NCBI RefSeq assembly: GCF_003412465.1
Contig: NZ_QTJV01000009.1
Coordinates: 558,001 to 622,000, forward strand
Direction: 5' to 3'
Length of the DNA stretch: 64,000 bases
From: Chitinophaga silvisoli
GTDB taxonomy: Bacteria; Bacteroidota; Bacteroidia; Chitinophagales; Chitinophagaceae
The notes below the pieces were generated by a model. That model worked only from the letters and a program-made list of their open reading frames with translations. It had not been told where the DNA came from and did no database searches. The position numbers were made by a program, and so were the translations under genes. Below, in pieces: positions 18,521-26,244 of this stretch. The first letter of the stretch is position 1, and every line of letters begins with the position of its first letter.

Positions 18521-19453
18521 TTACGTCAAAAAGCTGATGATTATTGAAAACACGACGAAGACCAGCAAAAGGGAAAAGCTATATACTAATACCAGTGAAA
18601 AGGCCTTCCAGAAGGACTTGCCGCCATAGATTCTTTTCATTGACAGCATGAGGTAAATAAAGATGACGATAAGGCCGGATAGTGATATAAAATCTACGTT
18701 AAACAGCCAGTCGAGGATGGCGGTGAACAGGTAAAATATGAAAAAGAAGGAATGGAAATGCAGGGAAAAAATTGCGTGATCGGCATAGTACCATTTCTTT
18801 CTGCGGTGATAGATCCATTTGAGGTAAAGTGCGAACAGCGGGAGCAATACGAACATCATTTTGGGATAGTTGTGCTGGAAGCGTTCGTCTATTCCCTCCT
18901 CTCCTTTCTCTTTGCGTTCTTTTTGTTTAAAATACTGGCGGATGGCCTGCCTGGTGATAAAACCATCCCGTTCACTTTTGGGCAGGGCTTTCTGGGCATC
19001 GAGGTATTCATCTTCATTGTGGTATTTCTCCAGTTTATTCTTCCAGGCACCGGCGATGCTATCGGTGGGATCGGTGTTGCCTATGGTGTAGCTTTCAGTA
19101 GTGAGGACGGTTGCTTTTTCTGCTTTTTCCTTTTCTTCGTGGGTAAAGGTGAAATAGCAGAAGAAAAAGACGAAGGAGGTAAAGATGTAGAGCTTAATCG
19201 GGTTCACGTACCGGACCCTTTTGCCGGCGGTATATTCCTGGGTCAGGAATCCGGGTCGGAACAGGAGGTACTTGAGTGTGGTTAAGGTCTTTGAATCATA
19301 ATGAATTACGTCGGCGAAGAAGTGGTGAAACAGGTGGCCGAAAGATTCGTGGGGGACAGTGTTTTCCTGTCCGCAATGTGTACAGTAGCGTTCCGGAACT
19401 TCTGTGCCGCAGTTGAGGCAGTTTTTTTCTGCCCTGATAGGTTGTGTTTTCAA
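18521..19453 (-). CDS. DUF3667 family membrane protein with zinc-ribbon N-terminus
   Basis: 310 residues. A CxxC-x8-CxxC zinc ribbon (C12, C15, C24, C27 in NCLNCG and YCTHCGQEN) is followed by the conserved SFGHLFHHFFADVIHYDSKT segment, then several membrane helices (about 85-105 and four or so after residue 200) around a charged linker. This is the DUF3667 pattern, common in Bacteroidota and of unknown function. The start must be TTG: the next in-frame Met is about 200 codons later and the upstream frame closes within five codons. It is followed by the enoyl-CoA hydratase gene after 8 bp. Confidence 0.85.
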   Translation of the reverse strand: MKTQPIRAEKNCLNCGTEVPERYCTHCGQENTVPHESFGHLFHHFFADVIHYDSKTLTTLKYLLFRPGFLTQEYTAGKRVRYVNPIKLYIFTSFVFFFCYFTFTHEEKEKAEKATVLTTESYTIGNTDPTDSIAGAWKNKLEKYHNEDEYLDAQKALPKSERDGFITRQAIRQYFKQKERKEKGEEGIDERFQHNYPKMMFVLLPLFALYLKWIYHRRKKWYYADHAIFSLHFHSFFFIFYLFTAILDWLFNVDFISLSGLIVIFIYLMLSMKRIYGGKSFWKAFSLVLVYSFSLLLVFVVFSIIISFLT

Positions 19454-19597
19454 ATGGGTAAAGTGTTAGTCCTATAAATATAATTTTTTTTATCTGTTTT
19501 ACGTTTTAGGGGAATAAAATGGGGTTGGCACTGGATTTCAACAATTTACAAATCCTTCATACGTATCATCCCCTAAATCATTATTTTTGCATTTAAT

Positions 19598-20449
19598 ATG
19601 TACGCGAGAAAAACTTTAATTGCTATAGCCATATTTTTGGGAGTCTGCACGGGGGCGCAGGCCCAGTTTTACTACCTGGATATTCTGAATACGAAGGCGA
19701 CAGAGGAAAGCCAGGCTAATTACAAAAAAGCCAAGGTAGTGTCTCAGGTAGTAGCCAGTTTTGATGCTGAGGGGCGTAAGACGGATTATGACTTCAGGAG
19801 TGAGCGTGATTTTTCTGACAACTACCGGCAGCTGGTGACGGTAACGGCTTCGATCGCTACGGGTCGTTCCATCATGCGGACATATTTTAATACCAAAGGG
19901 CATCTGACCAAGATTATTGACAGTACCCGCAGTATTATTACTACGACCATCTATACCTACGATAAATATGATTCTTCCCATAATATTAAGGAGATCTATG
20001 TAAAAACAGAGGATCCGAAGAATAAGTATACGGTTTCGGAGACCCGGAGGTATGTGTATGATTCGCTGAACAGGCCGACGAGGATGATTCATTTCCGTGG
20101 GGAGAAACTGGAGGATTCGACGACGGTGAAGTTTGTGCTGGATAGTGCGGGGCATGTGGTAGAGGAGCAGGAAACGGGCAAAGGAAAGATTTATTATAAG
20201 TACAATGACCAGGGATTGTTGACGGATATATACCGGTATTATCCATCGAAACAGAAGATGTTGCCGGATTATGTATTTGATTATGATGCGAAGAACAGGA
20301 TTGGAGCGACGACGACGGTGAATGTGCAGACGGGGGATTATATTATTTACAGGAATACGTATAATGAGATGGATCTGCTGGATGGTCAGGATGTGTATGG
20401 GAGGCAGAAAGTGCAGGTGGGAGTGGTCAGGTATAAATATAAATTTTAA
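19598..20449 (+). CDS. secreted protein with RHS/YD-like repeats
   Basis: 283 residues with a clear signal peptide (MYARKTLIAIAIFLGVCTGAQA, cleavage after AQA). The mature part has repeated beta-strand units of the type YVYDSLNRPTRMIHF, YKYNDQGLLTDIYRY and FDYDAKNRIGATTTV, like the YD strands of RHS proteins but without a shell core or toxin tip. A TATTTTTG -7-like box at 19582-19589 puts the likely transcript start very close to the ATG at 19598, so the leader may be only a few bases. Function is not recognised; a periplasmic or surface role is inferred from the signal peptide. Confidence 0.7.
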   Translation: MYARKTLIAIAIFLGVCTGAQAQFYYLDILNTKATEESQANYKKAKVVSQVVASFDAEGRKTDYDFRSERDFSDNYRQLVTVTASIATGRSIMRTYFNTKGHLTKIIDSTRSIITTTIYTYDKYDSSHNIKEIYVKTEDPKNKYTVSETRRYVYDSLNRPTRMIHFRGEKLEDSTTVKFVLDSAGHVVEEQETGKGKIYYKYNDQGLLTDIYRYYPSKQKMLPDYVFDYDAKNRIGATTTVNVQTGDYIIYRNTYNEMDLLDGQDVYGRQKVQVGVVRYKYKF

Positions 20450-20462
20450 AGATTTTTAGGAA

Positions 20463-20487
20463 AGGCTGCGGTATCGCAGTCTTTTTT
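20463..20487 (+). terminator. Rho-independent terminator
   Basis: CTGCG pairs with CGCAG across a GTAT loop and is followed by T6, 14 bp after the stop codon of the YD-repeat gene. Confidence 0.75.
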
Positions 20488-20560
20488 ATTTACTTTAATG
20501 TAGTGCTGGGCGTGGGTTTGAGAGGATGGAGGACAAATTTTAAAAAATAAGGATAAGATT

Positions 20561-20592
20561 TTTTTGTTTTTATAAAACAAATCCTATCTTTG
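20561..20592 (+). promoter_or_regulatory. promoter of the tRNA-Gly/tRNA-Leu operon
   Basis: TTTTTG (20561-20566) and TATCTTTG (20585-20592) are 18 bp apart, an excellent match to the Bacteroidota consensus. The spacer is itself nearly palindromic (TTTGTTTT-AT-AAAACAAA, with AGGAT and ATCCT further out). tRNA-Gly begins 58 bp after the -7 box. Confidence 0.75.
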
Positions 20593-20650
20593 CAATCCCA
20601 ACGAAAAAACAACGGGTTGTTTCTGAGGGAAAAGAAGTTCTTTAAGATAA

Positions 20651-20723
<73 letters not shown>

Positions 20724-20775
20724 CCCTAAACAAGTTTCCAAATTGCTTGCAGTTTGGATTTTTTGTTTTGAGGAT

Positions 20776-20861
20776 ACCCGGGTGGTGGAATTGGTAGACA
20801 CGCGGGACTTAAAATCCCGTTCCCAGCAATGGGAGTGTGGGTTCAACTCCCATCCCGGGTA
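20776..20861 (+). tRNA. tRNA-Leu (anticodon TAA)
   Basis: 86 nt with the long variable arm expected of tRNA-Leu (TCCCAGCAATGGGA). The acceptor is ACCCGGG with CCCGGGT, the anticodon stem CGGGA/TCCCG surrounds CTTAAAA, and the T-loop is GGGTTCAACTCCC. It reads UUA codons. It lies 52 bp after tRNA-Gly in the same transcript. Its 3' end is the start of the repeat unit that recurs downstream. Confidence 0.96.
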
Positions 20862-20930
20862 CAGATGGCGCTGGCGCGCTGAAATAGTTGATAAAGAAGG
20901 CATCGCAGTAGCGATGCCTTTTTTGTTTTT
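20841..20930 (+). repeat. unit A of the tRNA-Leu/terminator repeat (parental copy)
   Basis: Contains the last 21 nt of tRNA-Leu, the spacer GATGGCGCTGGCGCGCTGAAATAGTTGAT (in two parts: GATGGCGCTGGCGCGC then TGAAATAGTTGAT) and the terminator hairpin. Five further diverged copies (B to F) lie downstream at 21929, 23486, 26108, 27651 and 29268. This copy is intact and presumably the source. Confidence 0.8.
20897..20924 (+). terminator. terminator of the tRNA operon
   Basis: AAGGCATCGC (20897-20906), loop AGTA, then GCGATGCCTT and T6. It is 36 bp past the end of tRNA-Leu. The same stem recurs in repeat units B, C, D and F. Confidence 0.9.
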
Positions 20931-21030
20931 ACTAATCCAACTTTTTAAAGATTTTAATAAAATCTCCCCATTCAATTATCAGGTTAAATGATTTGATAAA
21001 TTTCTTCTCAAGTAAGGCTAAATCAGACAG

Positions 21031-21083
21031 TTTTTGGAAGGAGTAAAATAAACTAATACTTTTACTCCCTCTATTCCCCAAAA
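21031..21083. repeat. imperfect inverted repeat upstream of the caspase-like gene
   Basis: Inner arms GGAGTAAAA (21040-21048) and TTTTACTCC (21060-21068) are perfect; outer arms TTTTTGG (21031-21037) and CCAAAAA (21077-21083) extend the symmetry. It ends 30 bp before the start codon of the next gene. It could be an operator, a leader hairpin or a remnant of a mobile-element end. No T-run follows, so it is not an obvious terminator. Confidence 0.5.
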
Positions 21084-21112
21084 ATCTTCTTTATAATTAA
21101 AAAAATAATACC

Positions 21113-21892
21113 ATGTTTGGAAAAGTTAAACACATTGTTGTAATTCAAAGCCTTAAAGGTGAGAGGTTAACAGGGCAAGAACTTTATCAAGATACAATCA
21201 GGAGAAGAATAGATTTCAAGGGGTTGGATTTCACCCATAATTATCATGATGTGACTAGTAACTGTGAATTAAAGGAATTACTGAAGCAATATGCGGATCA
21301 AGCATCTGCATATAAAGATGGTATAGTCATTCACTTGGAGATGCATGGAGATCATCATCTGAAAGGATTATATCTAAGTAACGGAGACCTGATCACATGG
21401 GAAGAACTAGTCGATCTATTCAGAATTATCAACATCGGTACCCAAAATAATTTATATATTACTATGGGTACTTGTAATGGTCGATATCTGTATAAGGGGG
21501 CTAACCTTTTACAGAAATCACCCTATGCAGCCTTCATTTCCGCAAGTAAAGAAGTAACAAATGATCAAGTATTTGATGATTTTACCAAACTGTATGAAAC
21601 CCTATTAGCTAATGGTAATCTTATTGATGCCTATTTGGAATTGGAAAAAGCAGGTACTGAGTTTTTTTACAAGGATTCAAGAACCGTAACAGAAGAAGCT
21701 ATTGGAAATGTTATGGAAACACTACTTGGTAAAGCAAATCTGAAATCACAGGTAATAAACAATATGATTAAGGAGACAGAACGATTAACAGGTAAAAGGT
21801 TTACCCCGCAGGAGGCTGAAGCTGTATTTAAAGTTGCGATAATTAATATTTTAGAACAACAAAAATCAACATTTGATTTTAATAATCAATAA
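21113..21892 (+). CDS. caspase-like (CD-clan / CHAT-related) putative peptidase
   Basis: 259 residues, no signal peptide. The layout suits a caspase-like fold: an N-terminal strand (VKHIVVIQSL), then VIHLEMHGD with candidate catalytic H78 followed by Gly, then LYITMGTCNGRYL with candidate catalytic C121 after a hydrophobic strand. The spacing of 43 residues between H and C is normal for caspase and CHAT proteases. The C-terminal third is helical and carries no recognised domain. It stands alone between repeat units A and B, looks AT-richer than the core genes, and has an inverted repeat upstream. The family call is from motif and strand order only; the substrate is unknown, and a role in defence or stress is inference. 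Confidence 0.5.
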   Translation: MFGKVKHIVVIQSLKGERLTGQELYQDTIRRRIDFKGLDFTHNYHDVTSNCELKELLKQYADQASAYKDGIVIHLEMHGDHHLKGLYLSNGDLITWEELVDLFRIINIGTQNNLYITMGTCNGRYLYKGANLLQKSPYAAFISASKEVTNDQVFDDFTKLYETLLANGNLIDAYLELEKAGTEFFYKDSRTVTEEAIGNVMETLLGKANLKSQVINNMIKETERLTGKRFTPQEAEAVFKVAIINILEQQKSTFDFNNQ

Positions 21893-21928
21893 CTAAAAAT
21901 CAAGCACAAATAAATCACGAATTAGGTT

Positions 21929-22016
21929 AGATAATTGTCCTCTGCTGCGTAAAGATGAAGCTGGCGCTTCTAACTTAATTTAAAAGGCATCGATTTGCAT
22001 CGATGCCTTTTTTGTT
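21929..22016 (+). repeat. unit B of the tRNA-Leu/terminator repeat
   Basis: GTAAAGATGAAGCTGGCGC (21949-21967) aligns with GTACAGATGGCGCTGGCGC just after tRNA-Leu. It is followed by the hairpin AAAAGGCATCGAT-TTGC-ATCGATGCCTTTT (21982-22011) and T-rich DNA. It serves as terminator of the caspase-like gene. Upstream it shares TTAGATAATTGT and CCTCT with unit D. Confidence 0.75.
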
Positions 22017-22082
22017 TACATCTTTTCGAAGATTAATGTTCCAGATTTATTACCTTAAGGCATTGAACGATATACCTAAACT

Positions 22083-23435
22083 ATGATGAAGCGCTATTTA
22101 TCCGGAATAATATTGCCGCTATTGTTCGCCGCCTGTAATAACAACGACGTATCAAATTTTCAAAAAGAACTCGCCACTCAAACAGATACGCTGGAATTTA
22201 GTAACCGGAACGATACTTTAATACAGGGAGCTAAAGGAACTGCTATCTTCTTTGAAAAAGAAAGCTTTGTATTGCCTGATGGCAACCTGCCCAAAGGTAG
22301 TGTTACCGTCTTATTAAAGGAATGTTACAGTTTCTCCGACATGATACGGGAAAACCTGTCCACCACATCCGGCAAAAATATACTGGCAACCAGAGGCATG
22401 ATTTACATCAACGCCTTCGCTGATGACCAGGAGTTACAATTGAAACCTGGTAAAAAGTATATCATTCATTTTCCCAAAGACTCTATTGGCAGTCAAAAGC
22501 AGATGAATTTATTCTATGGAAAAAAGCAGGATGATAAGGTAGACTGGTCGCTGGATAGTAATACCCTGCTCAGGCCTACCGCCTTTATGAGTGGGTGGAT
22601 GACCACCGGTTATCCAAACGCCGATACAACAAAAGAACCAGGATTCTACTTTAAAGAGAAAAGCTACGAGGATATTTATGGCTACTTTTACAAACATTTT
22701 GATTATACAAAACTTCAGCCGACAAAAGATATTTCGGATAAACAGTTCAGTGCAGACTTTATTGTAACAAAGACTGGTAATATATCAAACCTCAGGATAG
22801 TAGAAGAACGTCTTGATAGTAGTGGTCAGAGCCTTGTTGATAACAAAACAAAAGCAGACCCTTATCTTTATCAATACATCCTGCAAATACCGACCCTGGA
22901 ACCTTTTTATGAGTTTGATGGTGATAAACCCGAGCCTATAAATGCGCCCTGTTCCTTTTATATCAATATAGGGCTCTATCCACCTGCTTACCGCAACAAT
23001 GAAACATATAGCAGGTTGTTCAACCAGAAATACGCAGCTTTCAAAAATAAAACTATCCGGACAATGAATGATGCTGAAATGAATTATTACATTTTCAGTG
23101 CATCAAAATTAGGTTGGATCAATTGCGATTTCTTCTGGCAAACAAATGATGCGAAAATAAATTACATTGTAAAAGTTGATCCTGGCACTAAACCAAATAT
23201 AAAATTGATATTCAAAGAGCAAAAAAGCATACTCAACGGAACGTTGGTAGAAGACAAATATATTTTCAGTAACATTCCTGCTAACCAACAAGTAAGAGTC
23301 GTATCTATTCTTTTTCAAAATGGCCATCCGCAGCTAGCGGTTAAAGAAACAACTACAATTGAAAAAGAGCTGGAACATTTAGAGTATAAAGATTTCTCAG
23401 TAGAAGAGCTGGAGAAAGAGGTAAATATTCAGTGA
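22083..23435 (+). CDS. large lipoprotein with a ZU5-like N-terminal region
   Basis: 450 residues. The signal MMKRYLSGIILPLLFAAC has a good lipobox (LFAAC, C18), so it is probably anchored in the outer or inner membrane. Residues about 45-110 (KGTAIFFEKESFVLPDGNLPKG, then VTVLLKECYSFSDMI) resemble the ZU5-like module of Bacteroidota surface proteins, in which a GT.I.....F vs. G.V.V...E pattern occurs. Residues about 215-240 (FIVTKTGNISNLRIVEE) look like a TonB C-terminal-type strand. No catalytic motif is visible. It is the only gene between repeat units B and C and looks AT-rich. Function unknown. Confidence 0.6.
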   Translation: MMKRYLSGIILPLLFAACNNNDVSNFQKELATQTDTLEFSNRNDTLIQGAKGTAIFFEKESFVLPDGNLPKGSVTVLLKECYSFSDMIRENLSTTSGKNILATRGMIYINAFADDQELQLKPGKKYIIHFPKDSIGSQKQMNLFYGKKQDDKVDWSLDSNTLLRPTAFMSGWMTTGYPNADTTKEPGFYFKEKSYEDIYGYFYKHFDYTKLQPTKDISDKQFSADFIVTKTGNISNLRIVEERLDSSGQSLVDNKTKADPYLYQYILQIPTLEPFYEFDGDKPEPINAPCSFYINIGLYPPAYRNNETYSRLFNQKYAAFKNKTIRTMNDAEMNYYIFSASKLGWINCDFFWQTNDAKINYIVKVDPGTKPNIKLIFKEQKSILNGTLVEDKYIFSNIPANQQVRVVSILFQNGHPQLAVKETTTIEKELEHLEYKDFSVEELEKEVNIQ

Positions 23436-23485
23436 TGATGATTTAATTCAGCTAAGAGTAGAAAATCCTTTATAAACAAGTTAGA

Positions 23486-23556
23486 CAAATCCCGCATCCC
23501 GGGTACAACGCGGACGCGTTTAGAAGGCATCGACGAAGAGTCGATGCCTTTTTTGT
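23486..23556 (+). repeat. unit C of the tRNA-Leu/terminator repeat
   Basis: CATCCCGGGTACA (23495-23507) is identical over 13 nt to the tRNA-Leu 3' end plus two following bases (20851-20863). ACGCGGACGCG follows and then the hairpin AAGGCATCGAC-GAAGA-GTCGATGCCTT (23524-23550) with T6. It terminates the lipoprotein gene on its left and faces the convergent gene on its right. Confidence 0.8.
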
Positions 23557-23571
23557 TTATGATAAACATAA

Positions 23572-24423
23572 CTAGTATTTGCTGCTGGTTATATAAAAAG
23601 TGGACCCATATTCGCCATGCAAGCTTTCATTTCCAGCATAGTTAGCTCCACATGCAGAAGCTGCTATTTTATAACTGCCACTAGGTAAATAAACGGTTTT
23701 ATTTGCTCCAACGGGAATAATAATCAATTCTGCTTCGGGACCACTATAATAACGAACAGTAAGTTCGCATCCTGTATTGTTTGATATCTGTACCGACGAA
23801 TTTGCAGAATAGTTATTATTGTATTGATTGAATGTTGGCATTTGCCCTGTTGCCTTATCACCGAAAATTTCATCTACTTCTAAGCGGATAATTTTTTTAC
23901 GTATCGCTTCTGCATCCGGATAGTCTGGATAGCGATCTAAAAAATTCCTCCAACTATAGGAGGTATTTTGTGCTGTCGCTGCGTCAAATAACTTCTGCTT
24001 ATCGAGTATGGCTAACTCTGCACGTCTTGAAATAGCCATAGTAATATAGTGACCATTGGGATATTTTGAAATGTATTTTTCACAATAAGAAATATCTTCC
24101 AATGTATTTGCCTGGCTCCACAATTCTTCTTCATCAATATCTGAAAGATATTTTTTTGCTTCTATTGCTAAGGGCATATCGGGATATTTTTCAACAAGCG
24201 TTTGAAATTTCATTCTTGCGTTTATAAAAAACCTGGCGTAATAAAATGTCTTTCCATCAGAAAGCAAATTTGGGGCACCAAACTTAATCCCTTCCAATTC
24301 TTCCATAAGCTTATCTCGTTCCTGTTCTATTTCATTTTTTTGAGATACTACCTTGTCATATTCACTTTGTGGTACACATGAATAAAGAATGGTGAAAATA
24401 AATATTAAGCTAATTTTCTTCAT
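23572..24423 (-). CDS. lipoprotein with coiled coil and tetratricopeptide-like helices
   Basis: 283 residues from the ATG at 24423; the longer reading begins with a weak upstream start before the signal peptide. MKKISLIFIFTILYSC has a lipobox with C16. A short coiled coil follows (residues about 20-42, SEYDKVVSQKNEIEQERDKL in part), then helical repeats around FQTLVEKYPDMPLAIEAKKYL and YISKYPNGHYITMAI that resemble the outer-membrane-assembly and Tol-Pal tetratricopeptide type. The last 80 residues form a beta-rich domain with NNTGCELTVRYYSGPEAE and SGSYKIAASACGANY, which I do not recognise. It lies between repeat units C and D. Confidence 0.6.
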   Translation of the reverse strand: MKKISLIFIFTILYSCVPQSEYDKVVSQKNEIEQERDKLMEELEGIKFGAPNLLSDGKTFYYARFFINARMKFQTLVEKYPDMPLAIEAKKYLSDIDEEELWSQANTLEDISYCEKYISKYPNGHYITMAISRRAELAILDKQKLFDAATAQNTSYSWRNFLDRYPDYPDAEAIRKKIIRLEVDEIFGDKATGQMPTFNQYNNNYSANSSVQISNNTGCELTVRYYSGPEAELIIIPVGANKTVYLPSGSYKIAASACGANYAGNESLHGEYGSTFYITSSKY

Positions 24424-24711
24424 TAACTGGGATTTGAAGTGTATATATAAGAGGAGCAATAATTTATCTATAGAATTACATAAATGTATGAATAGATTAT
24501 CTCATACGTATTATTGTTCTAATATTTCTACCTCAAATACCGGAATAATCCCCATTCCCCGATATATTTCTTCTCTTTAAATTTGAAATCAATATTGTAG
24601 CTACATATAATCTTTGAATATTCAAACCGGTATGAGCGATTGCCGGGGAAAAGCTCAGAGAGAAACAGATATCACTCTCAATTTGTTGATATCTATGAAA
24701 AATATATAATT

Positions 24712-24873
24712 ATGCCAGTAGGAAGAACTGCAAAAACAGGTGAAATATGTCCTGAGAGCGGTGTATGGAAAGTAATGGGTACTCCTAGTACTACAGCGCC
24801 AATTGCTAAAGGCAACAAAATGCCTCCTTATGGAGGTAAAGCTGTTGTTTGGCAACTCATCCAACTAGCTTAA
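24712..24873 (+). CDS. YjzC-like small protein
   Basis: 53 residues starting MPVGRTAKTGEICPESGVW, then TPIAKGN-like APIAKGNKMPPYGGKAVVWQL. The pattern G..CP.SG.W....G...T.PI.KG..MPPY.GK.V.W is shared with small YjzC-type proteins of unknown function found across bacteria. There is one Cys, so metal binding is not evident. I use the ATG at 24712; upstream extension needs TTG. It is divergent from the preceding lipoprotein and convergent with the Fic gene; a GGGAAGC hairpin with T5 at about 24896-24918 closes it. Confidence 0.55.
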   Translation: MPVGRTAKTGEICPESGVWKVMGTPSTTAPIAKGNKMPPYGGKAVVWQLIQLA

Positions 24874-24944
24874 TCTCAGCTAAAAATAAAAAAGCTTCCC
24901 TTACTGGGAAGCTTTTTCCAATATTGTAATAAATTTTTTGCGAA

Positions 24945-25733
24945 CTAATTTCGTTGAAAAAATTCCAACTTAAGCTTAAGGCTTTCAATTAGCCTATCCG
25001 CCAAAAAATCCAGCATAGGACTGAAATCTGCATCCGATTGTTCAAAACGGTTCAAATACTCTTTTCTATCAACATCTTTGATGAAGATCGGCGGATATCC
25101 TTTCTTCAGTAAAATAAGATTCGTGAACAATCTGCCTATTCTCCCATTCCCATCATTAAAAGGATGTATTTTATTCAAAAACTGCTGATGAAAGAACGTG
25201 GCGATTGTCAATGGATGTGTTTCTATGTTCTCCTCATCAATATTAGCCAACCTGTTATTTATTTCACCAATCAGATCATCCATTGCTTTAGGCACTTCGG
25301 TCGGTAACAGATAAGAATGAATTTTACCGTTACTCCTGACTGTTACATTCTCAAAAATCTTAAACCTACCCGGGCTATAAAGACTATCATCAGTCCACTG
25401 TGCAAGATCCTTCATTAGCTCCTTATGCAAAGCTTTAATATTATCGACTGAAAAAGTTTCAGCACGATAATTCTTAAAAACGTTATCTAAGACTCTTTGA
25501 TGATTAATCAAATCCAATAATTCACCAGGAATAGCATTTTGGGGCGTAACAAAATCTTTGAGGAGTTTGAGTGTTTGCCCATAGGTAAGCGTAACACCTT
25601 CTATTTTGTTAGAATTATAAGTGAAATCCACTTTAACTTTTTCCAGAAAGGCATCATCCCAATCCTGATCAATATTTAATGCAGCAATCTGCCTTTTCAG
25701 TAAATTGATTTCTTCAACTTTCTTTTCAATCAT
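24945..25733 (-). CDS. Fic family protein (class II AMP-transferase type)
   Basis: 262 residues. The active-site loop HPFNDGNGRIGR (H190 to R201) fits the canonical HPFx(D/E)GNGRxxR, so AMP (or other nucleotide) transfer to a protein hydroxyl is expected. Near the N-terminus SNKIEG (S41, E45, G46) matches the inhibitory motif (S/T)xxxE(G/N), placing it in class II, where the enzyme restrains itself. The start codon shares one base with the stop codon of the small upstream gene, so the two are translationally coupled. It lies between repeat units C and D. The target protein is unknown. Confidence 0.85.
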   Translation of the reverse strand: MIEKKVEEINLLKRQIAALNIDQDWDDAFLEKVKVDFTYNSNKIEGVTLTYGQTLKLLKDFVTPQNAIPGELLDLINHQRVLDNVFKNYRAETFSVDNIKALHKELMKDLAQWTDDSLYSPGRFKIFENVTVRSNGKIHSYLLPTEVPKAMDDLIGEINNRLANIDEENIETHPLTIATFFHQQFLNKIHPFNDGNGRIGRLFTNLILLKKGYPPIFIKDVDRKEYLNRFEQSDADFSPMLDFLADRLIESLKLKLEFFQRN

Positions 25734-25969
25734 TATTTAAAATCAATCTCGTAATCAAATCCTTTAGATTGCAACTTTTGCAGCCACTTCTTATACAAGT
25801 TCTTTCCGACCACAACTTTACCATCTTTCAAATAAAGCGTCTCCCCTGCTATAAAATTCTCCAGATCATCTTTGAACTTTAATTCAAGATCGTCAAGAAA
25901 TATAAATTCCTTTTGGGAGAGGGTCCATAATGTATTAAGTTTCTCAGAAATTGAAGCAAGCTGATACAT
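25733..25969 (-). CDS. small protein coupled to Fic
   Basis: 78 residues, basic towards the C-terminus (KNLYKKWLQKLQSKGFDYEIDFK in part). There is no signal peptide or recognised motif; it looks like a mixed alpha/beta protein with a helix-rich start. It overlaps the Fic start by one base and is preceded by a good promoter. It lacks the (S/T)xxxE(G/N) motif of FicA/VbhA antitoxins, and Fic carries its own, so a regulatory or target-recruiting role is more likely than classic antitoxin action. Function unknown. Confidence 0.6.
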   Translation of the reverse strand: MYQLASISEKLNTLWTLSQKEFIFLDDLELKFKDDLENFIAGETLYLKDGKVVVGKNLYKKWLQKLQSKGFDYEIDFK

Positions 25970-25991
25970 AATCAGAAAATTCAGATTATTA

Positions 25992-26025
25992 CAAAGTTAA
26001 GAAATTAAGGCTTTTACTCAACAAA
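25992..26025 (-). promoter_or_regulatory. promoter of the small-protein/Fic operon
   Basis: On the minus strand TTTG (26025-26022) and TAACTTTG (25999-25992) are separated by 22 bp, fitting the Bacteroidota consensus. The small gene starts 22 bp after the -7 box. Confidence 0.6.
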
Positions 26026-26107
26026 CACAAATCATATGAATTTCAACCACTTATGATTTTCCTAAAAACTCCAACCCTCCAAATTCCCCGAAATTTAATG
26101 TTAAATA

Positions 26108-26192
26108 ATTAGATAATTGTTCCTCTCTGCGTACCGCTGGCGCGCTGAAATAATTGATTTAAAAGGCATCGCTCCCGCGATGCCTTTTACTT
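26108..26192 (+). repeat. unit D of the tRNA-Leu/terminator repeat
   Basis: GCTGGCGCGCTGAAATA (26136-26152) is identical to the spacer after tRNA-Leu, and TTGAT follows as in unit A. The hairpin AAAAGGCATCGC-TCCC-GCGATGCCTTTT is at 26161-26188. Its left part shares TTAGATAATTGTTCCTCTCTGCGTA-like sequence with unit B (26109 onward). Confidence 0.8.
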
Positions 26193-26244
26193 TTTGACGG
26201 AAGTAGAATACGGTTTATTGTTAACATTTTTACCTCCAACCCAA

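Noticed and set aside
23486..23520. Second tRNA gene at unit C
   Set aside because: Only the 3' acceptor/T-arm remnant is present; there is no D-arm or anticodon arm upstream.
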